NCBI GenBank assembly: GCA_015493635.1
Contig: WGCU01000077.1
Location: forward strand, 23,442 to 87,441
DNA length: 64,000 nucleotides
From: Spirochaetaceae bacterium
GTDB taxonomy: Bacteria > Spirochaetota > Spirochaetia > B11-G9
Direction of reading: 5' to 3'
Shown here in pieces: positions 19,142 through 28,059 of the stretch. A program made the position numbers and the translations under genes. The notes below the pieces were generated by a model. The model was given only the letters and a program-made list of their open reading frames with translations. It ran no database searches and was not told the DNA's origin. Within the stretch, counting starts at the first letter, position 1, and each line of letters begins with the position of its first letter.

Positions 19142-20362
19142 TTATGAAGATTCGGTCTTTACCAGTTTCGCGAGTTCTTTTCCCCGCTGATATGCACGCT
19201 CATGAACTTCTTTATCAGCCGTTCCGTTCCATTCAACCGGATCAATAAACTCCCACTTCAATTTTTCTGTTCGTGCTTCAAAATCTTTCTGGGCACCGCC
19301 GCTCCAGCCCCATGAACCGAATCTGAACACCTTTTTATTCCAGATGTGCTTAATCCCAAATACATCAAGAACATACACAATAGGGGGAAACATCTTGTAT
19401 TCATACGTGGGCATTCCAAATACCAGCCCGGCAGATTTCCATGCGTCTGCCAATGCCCAGGAAACATCCTCATTTGGTACCCGGTGAATATGAACCGGAA
19501 CGTTTTCCGATCTGATGCCTTTAATAACGGAATGGAGAACCTGCTCCGTATGGCCGTACATACTTCCCCAGATGACAGTAATTTCCGGAAGTGCGGGACC
19601 ATTCATATACGTAGCAAAATCTTTGTAAAGTGAAACAATCCTTGCCGGATTTTCCCTCCAGATAATTCCATGTGAAGGAGCAATCATTGCTATTTCAAGA
19701 TCTTTCAGCTTATCAATCGCCTTAAGAACAAAGGTTGAAAAAGTTGATACAATGTTGGCATAGTATCTAAGGGACTCTTTATAAAAGAATTCATGATCTT
19801 CTTCGGAAAGTTCATCATCAAACACAGCTGCACCAATAGACCCATACGAACCGAAGGCATCACAGGAAAATAGAATCCGGGAACTCTTTTCGTACGTCAC
19901 CATAGTTTCCGGCCAGTGGACGTTAGGAACTTCCTCAAAAACCAGCTCTTTCCCATCACCAAGATCAAGGATGTCGCCGCTCTTTACCGCCCGGATATTT
20001 TCCGTTATTCCGGAAAAAACTTTTGCAAGCTCAACCCCCTTTTTTGTCGCAAGTATCTCAATTCGGGGGTTTTCTTCAATGAAATCATGGAGCCATCCCG
20101 TATGGTCAGGCTCCAGATGATTAAGCACCAGATAGTCAATTTCTTTAAAAGAAAGAGGAATAGACTCAAGCTGTTCTTTAATAGTCAGGGGAGCATCATT
20201 CCAATCCCGTACAAGATCTATAAGAGCTGTCTTTTCCCCTTTCACAACGTAGCAGTTCAGGGACACCCCATGGGGAATGGGCCACATTCCCTCAAACATA
20301 TCTCCGTTTTCAATGTTCGCACCAACACGGTATATTCCATTAACTATCTTAATTGCTTTCAT
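19142..20362 (-). CDS. fprA: FprA-type flavo-diiron protein
   Basis: 406 aa; MBL diiron motif 'LVLNHLEPDHTGWLHDF' and flavodoxin 'VIWGSMYGHTEQVLHSVIKGI'. Confidence 0.92.
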   Translation of the reverse strand: MKAIKIVNGIYRVGANIENGDMFEGMWPIPHGVSLNCYVVKGEKTALIDLVRDWNDAPLTIKEQLESIPLSFKEIDYLVLNHLEPDHTGWLHDFIEENPRIEILATKKGVELAKVFSGITENIRAVKSGDILDLGDGKELVFEEVPNVHWPETMVTYEKSSRILFSCDAFGSYGSIGAAVFDDELSEEDHEFFYKESLRYYANIVSTFSTFVLKAIDKLKDLEIAMIAPSHGIIWRENPARIVSLYKDFATYMNGPALPEITVIWGSMYGHTEQVLHSVIKGIRSENVPVHIHRVPNEDVSWALADAWKSAGLVFGMPTYEYKMFPPIVYVLDVFGIKHIWNKKVFRFGSWGWSGGAQKDFEARTEKLKWEFIDPVEWNGTADKEVHERAYQRGKELAKLVKTESS

Positions 20363-20365
20363 TTT

Positions 20366-20524
20366 TTAATCCTCTGCTGAAAAATCATCTTTACTTGCAC
20401 CACAGAGGGGGCACACCCAATCCTCAGGAATCTGATCAAAAGGGGTTCCCGCTGCTACTCCGTTATCCGGATCACCTTCTGCCGGATCGTAAACATATCC
20501 GCATACATCACATACGTACTTCAT
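20366..20524 (-). CDS. Rubredoxin
   Basis: Manual minus-strand translation: [52 protein letters not shown] (52 aa); two C-x2-CG motifs. Absent from the ORF track (too short). Confidence 0.95.
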   Translation of the reverse strand: MKYVCDVCGYVYDPAEGDPDNGVAAGTPFDQIPEDWVCPLCGASKDDFSAED

Positions 20525-20904
20525 TAAAATTCTCCTTTCCACAAACCATGTTTATTACAATATTCTCTGGCAGATACTTCCGCAGCGTCTGTCTTAAAAA
20601 CTGCTACCGGTTCATCACCAGGTTTAAGATACTGAAAGTAAGATTTACCGTAGGCAAGAAGTTCTATCCACTCTATGTAATGATCTTCAGCCATAGGATG
20701 CAGTGTACTTCCAACAGTAACTTTATAACCACCGTCAATTTTTTCAATTACAGGGACATGTTTCTCCGTTGCAGAATCAGCTGTCTTTTCCGGCAGTAAA
20801 TTCATAGGTTTACCGCAGCAAACCAAAGTCCCCCCCGCTCCGTGTTCTACTGCTACTATATTCCCGCAGATAGAACACCTATACATTTCGTTTCGTTCAG
20901 CCAT
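20524..20904 (-). CDS. dfx: Desulfoferrodoxin / 2Fe-superoxide reductase
   Basis: '[31 protein letters not shown]', '[35 protein letters not shown]', 'EYCNKHGLW'. Likely start MAERNEM. Confidence 0.94.
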   Translation of the reverse strand: MAERNEMYRCSICGNIVAVEHGAGGTLVCCGKPMNLLPEKTADSATEKHVPVIEKIDGGYKVTVGSTLHPMAEDHYIEWIELLAYGKSYFQYLKPGDEPVAVFKTDAAEVSAREYCNKHGLWKGEF

Positions 20905-20939
20905 ACTATTACCTTCCTTATACATTTAAAATACGTCGA

Positions 20940-21515
20940 TTACCAATTTTCTCCCAGTAACTCAAAATAAGACTGCGCATGTGCACAGGCAGGGCATACC
21001 TTGGGAGCTTCATATCCCTCATAGATGTAGCCGCAGTTTCTGCAGCGCCATACGACCTTTTCGTCACGTTTAAAAACTTTTCCAGCCTCCAGATTAGCAA
21101 CAAGATCATTGTACCTCTTTTCATGCTGCTTTTCCGCTACAGCAATCGCTTCAAAAACAGATGCAATTTTGTCAAATCCTTCTTCCCGTGCTGTTTTTGC
21201 GAAGGAAGGGTACATATCAGTCCATTCATAATTCTCTCCGCCTGCACCTGCTTTTAAATTTTCAAGGGTAGATCCTATAACACCAGCCGGGAATCCTGCA
21301 GTTATTTCCAGTTCTCCCCCTTCAAGAAACTTAAAAAGCCTTTCCGCGTGTTCTTTTTCCTGGGCAGCCGTTTCAGTAAAAATATCCGAAATTTGAATAT
21401 ACCCTTCTTTTTTTGCCTTGGAAGCAAAGTAGGTATATCGATTACGGGCCTGGGATTCACCCGCAAAAGCTTTTAATAAATTTTTCTCTGTTTCAGTACC
21501 CTTTAATCCAGCCAT
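20940..21515 (-). CDS. rbr: Rubrerythrin
   Basis: 191 aa; ferritin-like diiron region plus C-terminal rubredoxin-like '[32 protein letters not shown]'. Confidence 0.95.
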   Translation of the reverse strand: MAGLKGTETEKNLLKAFAGESQARNRYTYFASKAKKEGYIQISDIFTETAAQEKEHAERLFKFLEGGELEITAGFPAGVIGSTLENLKAGAGGENYEWTDMYPSFAKTAREEGFDKIASVFEAIAVAEKQHEKRYNDLVANLEAGKVFKRDEKVVWRCRNCGYIYEGYEAPKVCPACAHAQSYFELLGENW

Positions 21516-21537
21516 ACGCTCTCCTTATAAATATATT

Positions 21538-21581
21538 TAGTAACCATTACTAGTATAATAGCCACTTATTAAAAAAGTCAA
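21538..21581 (-). promoter_or_regulatory. rbr operon promoter with Fur/PerR-like 15-bp inverted repeat
   Basis: Minus strand: TTGACT-N18-TATACT, followed at 21538-21552 by TAGTAACCATTACTA (6-3-6 perfect or 7-1-7 with one mismatch). Confidence 0.55.
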
Positions 21582-21598
21582 GTACCTCTCTGAAACTG

Positions 21599-22054
21599 TC
21601 ATCTTGACTCCTCAATTTCTGCAAGAAGTTCATCTTCTATACGCAGCCGTCTGCTGATATCCCTGGCAAGATTCATAATTAAAATTGAAAATATCTGACA
21701 GCTGCATTTGTTTATTTCATACAATCCTCTGTTTGATAGTGTTAAAGTTGTTGTATCCTCTATGGCCCGGACCGAAGCTGCACACGGCTGTATATCAATG
21801 AGTTCCATTTCACCAAATGTTTCCCCTTCATCCAGTACAAGAAGCTGACGGAATCCTTCCCTGTGTTTACGTTTTTTTATAATTTCAACAGAACCCTTTG
21901 TAATAAAAAATATGCGGCTTCCACGTTCTCCTTCCCGTTCAATGAAATCACCGGTCACAAATGAACGCTCTTCAAAGAAAGGACGGATCAGTTCAATTTG
22001 ATCAGCTGTTATCCCTCCGAAGAGACTGTGTGACTGCAGTGACGTTAAATCCAT
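21599..22054 (-). CDS. Cyclic-nucleotide-binding-domain protein without evident HTH
   Basis: 151 aa; 'GDFIEREGERGSRIFFITKGSVEIIKKR', 'LDEGETFGEMELIDIQPCAASVRAIEDTTTLTLS'; too short for a Crp-type HTH. Confidence 0.8.
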   Translation of the reverse strand: MDLTSLQSHSLFGGITADQIELIRPFFEERSFVTGDFIEREGERGSRIFFITKGSVEIIKKRKHREGFRQLLVLDEGETFGEMELIDIQPCAASVRAIEDTTTLTLSNRGLYEINKCSCQIFSILIMNLARDISRRLRIEDELLAEIEESR

Positions 22055-22122
22055 TTAAGAACTCCCCTTGTTAACTCTAGTACATAAATTCATCTGTTGC
22101 AAGATTTTTTATAAATATTATA

Positions 22123-22151
22123 TTGTCAAAGGATGTGGATAGTTTTATACT
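22123..22151 (+). promoter_or_regulatory. Predicted promoter of the DUF1007-NicO operon
   Basis: TTGTCA-N17-TATACT; the -10 ends 7 nt before ATG 22158, implying a leaderless mRNA. Confidence 0.5.
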
Positions 22152-22157
22152 CCCGCC

Positions 22158-22793
22158 ATGAACAAGCGATTACTTCTTCTTCTTGTTACTGTACTTGCCG
22201 CTTTTCCTCTTTATGCGCATCCGCACATAATGCTCTTATCAGACCTTGATTTTATCTTTTCCGGCAGGACATGCAAGGGCGTCTGGGTTGAATGGGCATT
22301 TGACCGTTTTTTCAGTGCTTCAATTATCCAGGACTATGACACTGATCATGATGGTTCTTTCAGTATTAAGGAAATCAAGCAGGTACATGACCATGCATTC
22401 ATCAACCTTAAGCATTACGGTTTTTTTGTTTCCTTCAGAAAGGGAAAAACACGGAAGAGCCCCGATTCGGTAACCAACTTCTCCGCCAGAGAAAAAGACG
22501 GTGAGCTTTTCTATAAGTTTTTTATCCCCCTCGATACCTTTAAGTTCAGTAATGGGTTTTATCTTTCAATTTTTGACCCCACCTACTATTGTGCAGTAAA
22601 ATATCGAAAGAATCCTGTAAAAATTGAACAGTCAAAAGGGGAAACACCCTCATTTTCAATTGAAACAAACAAAAATTATCCTGTGTATTACAATCCTTAT
22701 GGAGCGGCAAATGATACCTCAACGTACAATAAATGGAAACCCGGACTGCAGACAGCCTATCCTAAAGAAGTCCATATCTTTTTTAAGCAGTAA
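22158..22793 (+). CDS. DUF1007 family periplasmic protein
   Basis: 211 aa; signal peptide then 'HPHIMLLSDLDFIFSGRTCKGVWVEWAFDRFFSASIIQDYDTDHDGSFSIKEI'. Confidence 0.8.
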   Translation: MNKRLLLLLVTVLAAFPLYAHPHIMLLSDLDFIFSGRTCKGVWVEWAFDRFFSASIIQDYDTDHDGSFSIKEIKQVHDHAFINLKHYGFFVSFRKGKTRKSPDSVTNFSAREKDGELFYKFFIPLDTFKFSNGFYLSIFDPTYYCAVKYRKNPVKIEQSKGETPSFSIETNKNYPVYYNPYGAANDTSTYNKWKPGLQTAYPKEVHIFFKQ

Positions 22794-23706
22794 AAAGTAC
22801 GGTATTTTATTCATTTTTCTCATTTTTATTTTAACTGCCGTTTCGGTTTCTGCGGATCCATTCACCTCCGGGAGTAACGGAGAAACTCTTCCGGCGGCAT
22901 CTCGGGTTTCGGTAATTCATATTCCGAAATTTCTCATCACCTCCCAGCTTGTATTCAGAGAAAAGGCAGGAGATATCCTCTCCTCCCTTAAAAATAATCC
23001 CTCTGTTTCTGTATTATTGTGGTTCATTTTTATTGTCTTTATCTATGGCTTTTTACATGGGGCAGGCCCCGGACATCGGAAAACTGTTGTCTTTTCCCTT
23101 TTTTTATCCCGTTCAGCAAAATCATGGGAACCATTTGCCGCAGGTTTCCTTTCCGCGGGACTTCATGCCGGCACAAGTCTTATTCTCATTATCATTTTCA
23201 AAGTCATAAAACAAACAGTTGCAAGCTTTACCAGTTCAGAACTCCTGGCCTTCTACCTGGAGGGATGGACCTTCATAGCTCTGGGAATCTTTGCCGTGTT
23301 CCTTATCATCTTCAAAATATTTGAAAACCATAGAGTAACATCACAAAGCAAAACGGTTATTCATTCAAACAAAAATATATATGGACTCCTTTTTGTATCA
23401 AGCCTTTTCCCCTGTCCGGGTGCTACCATGATTCTTCTGTTTGCTCTTTCAGAAGGACTTCTTACCATAGGAATTCTTGGAGTTGTAGCCATGTCCCTGG
23501 GAATGGGAACGGTTATCTCACTCGTAGGATACCTGGCTATGACAGGAAGAGAGAGTCTTTTCAAATGGTTTAAAAACAGAGAAGATAAAGTCAAAAGTAT
23601 CAGCGATAAGCTTGAGATAACATCGTATGTCCTCGTTGTGTTCTTTGCTTTATGGATGGGCAGCCCTTTCATCTACTGGCTTATTACCCACACCGGGGTA
23701 TCATAA
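22711..23706 (+). CDS. NicO-family nickel/cobalt transporter
   Basis: 'FIYGFLHGAGPGHRKTVVFSLFLSRSAKSWEPFAAGFLSAGLHAGTSLILI' and 'FPCPGATMILLFALSEGLLTIGILGVVAMSLGMGTVISLVG'. Start uncertain (ATG 22699 or 22711), overlapping DUF1007. Confidence 0.8.
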   Translation: MIPQRTINGNPDCRQPILKKSISFLSSKKYGILFIFLIFILTAVSVSADPFTSGSNGETLPAASRVSVIHIPKFLITSQLVFREKAGDILSSLKNNPSVSVLLWFIFIVFIYGFLHGAGPGHRKTVVFSLFLSRSAKSWEPFAAGFLSAGLHAGTSLILIIIFKVIKQTVASFTSSELLAFYLEGWTFIALGIFAVFLIIFKIFENHRVTSQSKTVIHSNKNIYGLLFVSSLFPCPGATMILLFALSEGLLTIGILGVVAMSLGMGTVISLVGYLAMTGRESLFKWFKNREDKVKSISDKLEITSYVLVVFFALWMGSPFIYWLITHTGVS

Positions 23707-23717
23707 AACCGTACCTT

Positions 23718-24704
23718 TCATTTCAGAATCTGGTATGCAGTATTATCGGTTGGTTTACCGCCGATAGTTGTTCGTATAGTAGGAACACCTTCTGCCTCAA
23801 AAGCAGCTGCAACCTTGTCCTGCAGCTCCTTATCGGGAGTCAGGGCAAGCATATAACCGCCTCTTCCCCCTCCTGTAACTTTTGATCCATAAGCACCGAG
23901 AGAATTCGCAAGATTACAAAGATGAATCAATCTTTCATGAGATAGTCCCATTTCTATGAGGATTTCATGATTGGCATTCATAATTCTTCCGGTTTCTTTC
24001 AGATCTCCTCCGGTAAGAGCTGCTCCAAGGGCTTTTACCTGATCCCGTATACTATCCAGACGTTTATTAAAGAGAACAGGATCGGAGGATTCCTGTTCTT
24101 CAAGAAATCCTTTCAATGCTGCAGTATTTGCAGTAATTCCGCTGTTGCCAAGAACCACTTCTACCGGTCCGCTCATATCAATACGCTTAAACTGCTTTAC
24201 ACCATCCTTAATCCAGTATTGAATGACTCCGCCGTAAGTTGATACCGTGTTATCCAGACCACTGGGAAGGCCGTGATAGCCGAATTCACCTTCCCATGCC
24301 ACATGGTTAATTCCAAGTATATCAAGGCCGAGATCAAACTCTTCATTACAAGCTCTGGCAAACGATACACAGATGGCAGCGCTGGCACCCACACCGCTTC
24401 CTGCCAGCAGATCACCGGAAACCGTAATTTTTATCGGATTCTTATCAAGATCCAGCCCCATTACTTCCACCATACGGTTAAAAGAGGCAATACTGTCCTT
24501 CTCTTTTGCTTTTTTATACCCAGGAACTTCAATCCTGTTATCTTCTACTATCCACCCCGATCCGGAGGGTAACCGTTCAACTTTACAGTATGTTTCAAAG
24601 GGTATCGCTGAAAGAACTGCAGGAATCTCCCACAGAACAAACTGGTCTCCTATAAGTATTGTTTTTCCAAATCCTTTACCTGTTCCCATTATCTTTCTCC
24701 CCAA
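23718..24704 (-). CDS. GHMP kinase, mevalonate-kinase-like
   Basis: 328 aa; 'KILI/KTILIGDQFVLWEIPAVLSAIPF' N-terminus, 'GDLLAGSGVGASAAICVSFARACN', 'GEFGYHGLPSGLDNTVSTYGG', 'KVTGGGRGGYMLAL'. Confidence 0.8.
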   Translation of the reverse strand: MGRKIMGTGKGFGKTILIGDQFVLWEIPAVLSAIPFETYCKVERLPSGSGWIVEDNRIEVPGYKKAKEKDSIASFNRMVEVMGLDLDKNPIKITVSGDLLAGSGVGASAAICVSFARACNEEFDLGLDILGINHVAWEGEFGYHGLPSGLDNTVSTYGGVIQYWIKDGVKQFKRIDMSGPVEVVLGNSGITANTAALKGFLEEQESSDPVLFNKRLDSIRDQVKALGAALTGGDLKETGRIMNANHEILIEMGLSHERLIHLCNLANSLGAYGSKVTGGGRGGYMLALTPDKELQDKVAAAFEAEGVPTIRTTIGGKPTDNTAYQILK

Positions 24705-24713
24705 GTTTGTATT

Positions 24714-25538
24714 TCATTTCTCACTCTGAAGCGCAAAACCCTTCATAAAACTGTCCTGCATTATATAGAAAATCAAGAGCGGCGGAATCATGGTCATTAC
24801 AACGCCTGCCATAATAACACCCCAGTTATTACTGGATTCTGCGTTCATGAGCATTTTAATACCAATCTGCACAACTCGCATATTATCCGAATTTGTTGCC
24901 ATCAGCGGCCACAAATACTGATTCCAGATATAGATAAACTCAATCACCGATAAAGCAGCTATAGTGCTCTTTGTCAACGGAAGGAGTACCTTAAAGAAAT
25001 ACTGCATTGGTCGGCATCCGTCCATTTTGGATGCATCAATCAGCTCTGACGGAACAGTTTTAAACCGCTGAATAAAAAGAAAGGTTCCTGTAGCAGATGC
25101 CCAGAAAGGAACAATAAGCCCCGCATAGTGGTTTAACCACCCCAGTTTTCCAACAACATTAAAAAGTGCGACAATTCTTACCGGAACAGGTAAGAGCAGT
25201 GATATAAGAATAAGAATAAAAAGGATACTCTTTCCCTTAAATTCAAAATGAGTAAAAGCAAAAGCTGCCAGAAGGCTCATGATAACTTTTCCTATGGTAA
25301 CTGATACTGCAATAAACGCAGAATTAAACAGCATCCTCCCAAGATGCACTGCGTTCCATGCTGTTTTATAATTGGAGACAGCATTATTGCTGGGAATAAG
25401 ACGCGGCGGATATGATAATGCCTGCGTCTCAGTCTGTGTACTGATAGTAAGGGAAAGAATCACCGGCAGACAAATAACAAAAACCGATAAAATTAAAAGC
25501 GCGTGAATCGACAGGGTCTGTAATTTTGTTCTTTTCAT
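24714..25538 (-). CDS. Carbohydrate-type ABC transporter permease (UgpE/MalG-like)
   Basis: 274 aa; 'ELIDASKMDGCRPMQYFFKVLLPLTKSTIAALSVIEFIYIWNQYLWPL' EAA loop. Confidence 0.9.
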   Translation of the reverse strand: MKRTKLQTLSIHALLILSVFVICLPVILSLTISTQTETQALSYPPRLIPSNNAVSNYKTAWNAVHLGRMLFNSAFIAVSVTIGKVIMSLLAAFAFTHFEFKGKSILFILILISLLLPVPVRIVALFNVVGKLGWLNHYAGLIVPFWASATGTFLFIQRFKTVPSELIDASKMDGCRPMQYFFKVLLPLTKSTIAALSVIEFIYIWNQYLWPLMATNSDNMRVVQIGIKMLMNAESSNNWGVIMAGVVMTMIPPLLIFYIMQDSFMKGFALQSEK

Positions 25539-25547
25539 CTGTTTCTC

Positions 25548-26417
25548 CTACTGATAATGAACTTTTTTTTCTGTGGTCTGAAACTGCAAAACGGTTATAC
25601 CGACAACAAGGAGAAATAAAACCAGACTTTCTGCTGCGGCATACCCTGTCTTTGAATTAACAAAGAAATCCCTGTACAGCTGATATATAAGTATATTTGT
25701 CGACCGTGCCGGTCCGCCTTCAGTAAGAACATCTATAAGACCGAAACTGCTGAAGTACGCGTACGTTGTATTCATTACAAGAAGAAAAAATGTTGTTGGT
25801 GAAAGGTAAGCAAAGGTTATGGAAAAAAACCTGCGCACCGGTCCTGCACCGTCTATGGCGGCAGCCTCTAAAGCACTCCGGGGAACGTTCCGCAGAGCGG
25901 TAAGATAAAAAACGATATTGTAACCCAAATTCTTCCAAACCGCAGCCATAATAATAATAAAAAACGCGGTGGTTCCCTGGGTAAGCCAGGTCCGGTATCC
26001 GGTAAAATAGCAGATAACACCATTAGCGGGATTGAACAAAAAGTTAAAGAGTGCACCGGCAATAGCTGGAGAAAGTGCGTATGGCCATATTAAAAAAGAC
26101 CGGTAATACTTCATTCCCTTAATTTGCTCATTGAGAAGAAGCGCAATCATCATGCTGAAAATAAGCCCCAGAATTACCACTGCCAGCGTAAAAATAAAAG
26201 AAATCCCAAAACTGTGTATGTAGTCACTGTTGGAAAAAATATTTTTAAAATTGTACAATCCTGCAAATCGTTCTGCTCCGGTATACGGATGAACGGTAAA
26301 CAGGCTCAATCTAAAGGTTTCAAGTGCCGGATAAAACAAAAAAACAACAAGAATAAGAAATGTCGGCAAAAGAAGAATGTAGGGTAACACATCACCTTTA
26401 AAAGTTGATTGTTTCAT
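25548..26417 (-). CDS. Carbohydrate-type ABC transporter permease (UgpA/MalF-like)
   Basis: 289 aa; 'RSALEAAAIDGAGPVRRFFSITFAYLSPTTFFLLVMNTTYAYFSSFGLIDVLTEGGPARSTNILIYQLY'. Confidence 0.9.
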   Translation of the reverse strand: MKQSTFKGDVLPYILLLPTFLILVVFLFYPALETFRLSLFTVHPYTGAERFAGLYNFKNIFSNSDYIHSFGISFIFTLAVVILGLIFSMMIALLLNEQIKGMKYYRSFLIWPYALSPAIAGALFNFLFNPANGVICYFTGYRTWLTQGTTAFFIIIMAAVWKNLGYNIVFYLTALRNVPRSALEAAAIDGAGPVRRFFSITFAYLSPTTFFLLVMNTTYAYFSSFGLIDVLTEGGPARSTNILIYQLYRDFFVNSKTGYAAAESLVLFLLVVGITVLQFQTTEKKVHYQ

Positions 26418-26438
26418 ATATCGTCCTTTACGTAAAAG

Positions 26439-26469
26439 AGGGGCTGCCCTTCAAATAAGGGCAGCCCCT
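26439..26469 (-). repeat. Intercistronic 13-bp perfect stem-loop between SBP and first permease
   Basis: AGGGGCTGCCCTT-CAAAT-AAGGGCAGCCCCT. Confidence 0.85.
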
Positions 26470-26480
26470 GTGTTAAAAAA

Positions 26481-27827
26481 CTACTGTTTAATTACTTTAT
26501 TCCATTCAGCCATAGCTGCATCAACTTTTGCTGCTGATTCGTCAAGCGCCTGCTGAACCGGTTTACCGGCATAACATTCCTGGATAGCAGACTGAATAAT
26601 CGACCGAGCCTGTGGGAATACCCCAAGGAGTGCACCGGCTGTATTCAACGATTCAGGGCTGTCCAGCAGCTGGTTAAAAGCAGTAAGGTAATTAGGATTT
26701 TCTTTAAACCATCCCTGTGCTTTCAACTTGTCCATAGCTGTCTTACGTACAGGAAAGTATCCTGTTCCCTTGTGCCATTTAATTTGAGGACCATCGCTGG
26801 ATATGTATTCAATCAGTTTAAGAGCAGCAAGCTGCTGTTCTGGAGTTCCGGTATTGGTCATCCACAGAGAACCGCCGCCGATAGCAACGCCGCCCTTGGC
26901 TCCTGCGGGACGCGGAATATAACCGGTTCCCATTTCCCATCCCTTCTCCTTAAGACCTTTGGTAAGAAGGTTTACATCAGAAGATGAGGACATAACCATG
27001 GCAACTTCACCGGAAACAAATGCTGCACGGTGATTTGACCATCCGGGACCTACATCAAGGAAAAGACCGTCTTTTTCCATTCCAACCCACCAGTCAAGTA
27101 CCTTTTTCCCGGCTTCTCCGTTAAAAAGGGCCTTTGTGGGAAGTTCTTTACCACGGCCGTTGTCATTATTCACAAAAGGAGCATCCTGCAGACAGATCAT
27201 CTGTTCAAAATACCATGAATGAAGGTTCCAGGTAATAGGAGTTTTAATACCGGCTTTCTGGAGAGCTACAGCAGCTTTCCGTATATCAGCGTAGGTTTTC
27301 GGAGGATTTTCAGGGTCCAATCCTGCTTTCTTAAAAAAAGTTTTATTATAATAAATCAAAGGTGTTGAAGAATTAAAAGGCATTGAATAGTGCTTACCCT
27401 GATATTTATAATAACTCTGTACAGGAGTAAAGAAATCACTCCACTTGATAGGAAGATTAAACTTTTTCGCCGCATCGTCTACCGGTGTAATAATATCGCT
27501 GTAAATAAGACCGAGGGTTCCGACATCGTAGGATTGGAATACCTGAGGTGCGTTCCCGGCTTTTACCGCTGATTTAACCTTGTTCAGCGTATCATTGTAC
27601 GAACCGGTATACTGAACCTTTACCGTAATATTCGGGTTCTCTTTCATAAACTGGTCAACTATACCCTGTATAAGATCAATCCGGGTTCCTGACATTGCAT
27701 GCCAGAACTCGATGGTTACGGGGGCATTCGCGTCCACCTTAACTGCTTTTTCTTCTTTCTTGCCTGTAGCAAACAATGCTGGAACAAGCATTGCAACAGC
27801 CAGAAGAAGGATCACAATTTTTTTCAT
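26481..27827 (-). CDS. Extracellular solute-binding protein (UgpB-like, family 1)
   Basis: 448 aa; signal peptide, 'VTIEFWHAMSGTRIDLIQGIVDQFMKENPNITVKVQYTGSYNDTLNKVKSAVKAGNAPQVFQ'. Confidence 0.92.
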   Translation of the reverse strand: MKKIVILLLAVAMLVPALFATGKKEEKAVKVDANAPVTIEFWHAMSGTRIDLIQGIVDQFMKENPNITVKVQYTGSYNDTLNKVKSAVKAGNAPQVFQSYDVGTLGLIYSDIITPVDDAAKKFNLPIKWSDFFTPVQSYYKYQGKHYSMPFNSSTPLIYYNKTFFKKAGLDPENPPKTYADIRKAAVALQKAGIKTPITWNLHSWYFEQMICLQDAPFVNNDNGRGKELPTKALFNGEAGKKVLDWWVGMEKDGLFLDVGPGWSNHRAAFVSGEVAMVMSSSSDVNLLTKGLKEKGWEMGTGYIPRPAGAKGGVAIGGGSLWMTNTGTPEQQLAALKLIEYISSDGPQIKWHKGTGYFPVRKTAMDKLKAQGWFKENPNYLTAFNQLLDSPESLNTAGALLGVFPQARSIIQSAIQECYAGKPVQQALDESAAKVDAAMAEWNKVIKQ

Positions 27828-27867
27828 CGCTTTCTCCTTAAAAATAATTTAACAAAAAACTACCTCT

Positions 27868-27885
27868 ATATAGTTAAAACTATAT
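27868..27885. promoter_or_regulatory. Perfect 18-bp palindrome in SBP 5' region (putative operator)
   Basis: ATATAGTT-AA-AACTATAT. Confidence 0.5.
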
Positions 27886-27911
27886 TAGGATTCCGTTAAT
27901 TGTTAATGAGC

Positions 27912-27940
27912 ATTATACAACAAGGCGGCTTGTTGATCAA
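27912..27940 (-). promoter_or_regulatory. Predicted ABC-operon promoter with inverted repeat in the spacer
   Basis: Minus strand TTGATC-N17-TATAAT; inverted repeat CAACAAG-GCGG-CTTGTTG (27918-27935) spans the spacer. Confidence 0.6.
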
Positions 27941-28010
27941 GTTTTTATTAAATATGTTTTTCAAATACTGTTTATGATCGTTTTTGGAAGTTTAAAGTAT
28001 TTCACTTTTT

Positions 28011-28039
28011 TTGATATGCATTCTTTTTTGTTATATACT
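28011..28039 (+). promoter_or_regulatory. Predicted promoter of DOMON gene
   Basis: TTGATA-N17-TATACT. Confidence 0.55.
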
Positions 28040-28059
28040 GTCATCAAGGAGTGAAATAA

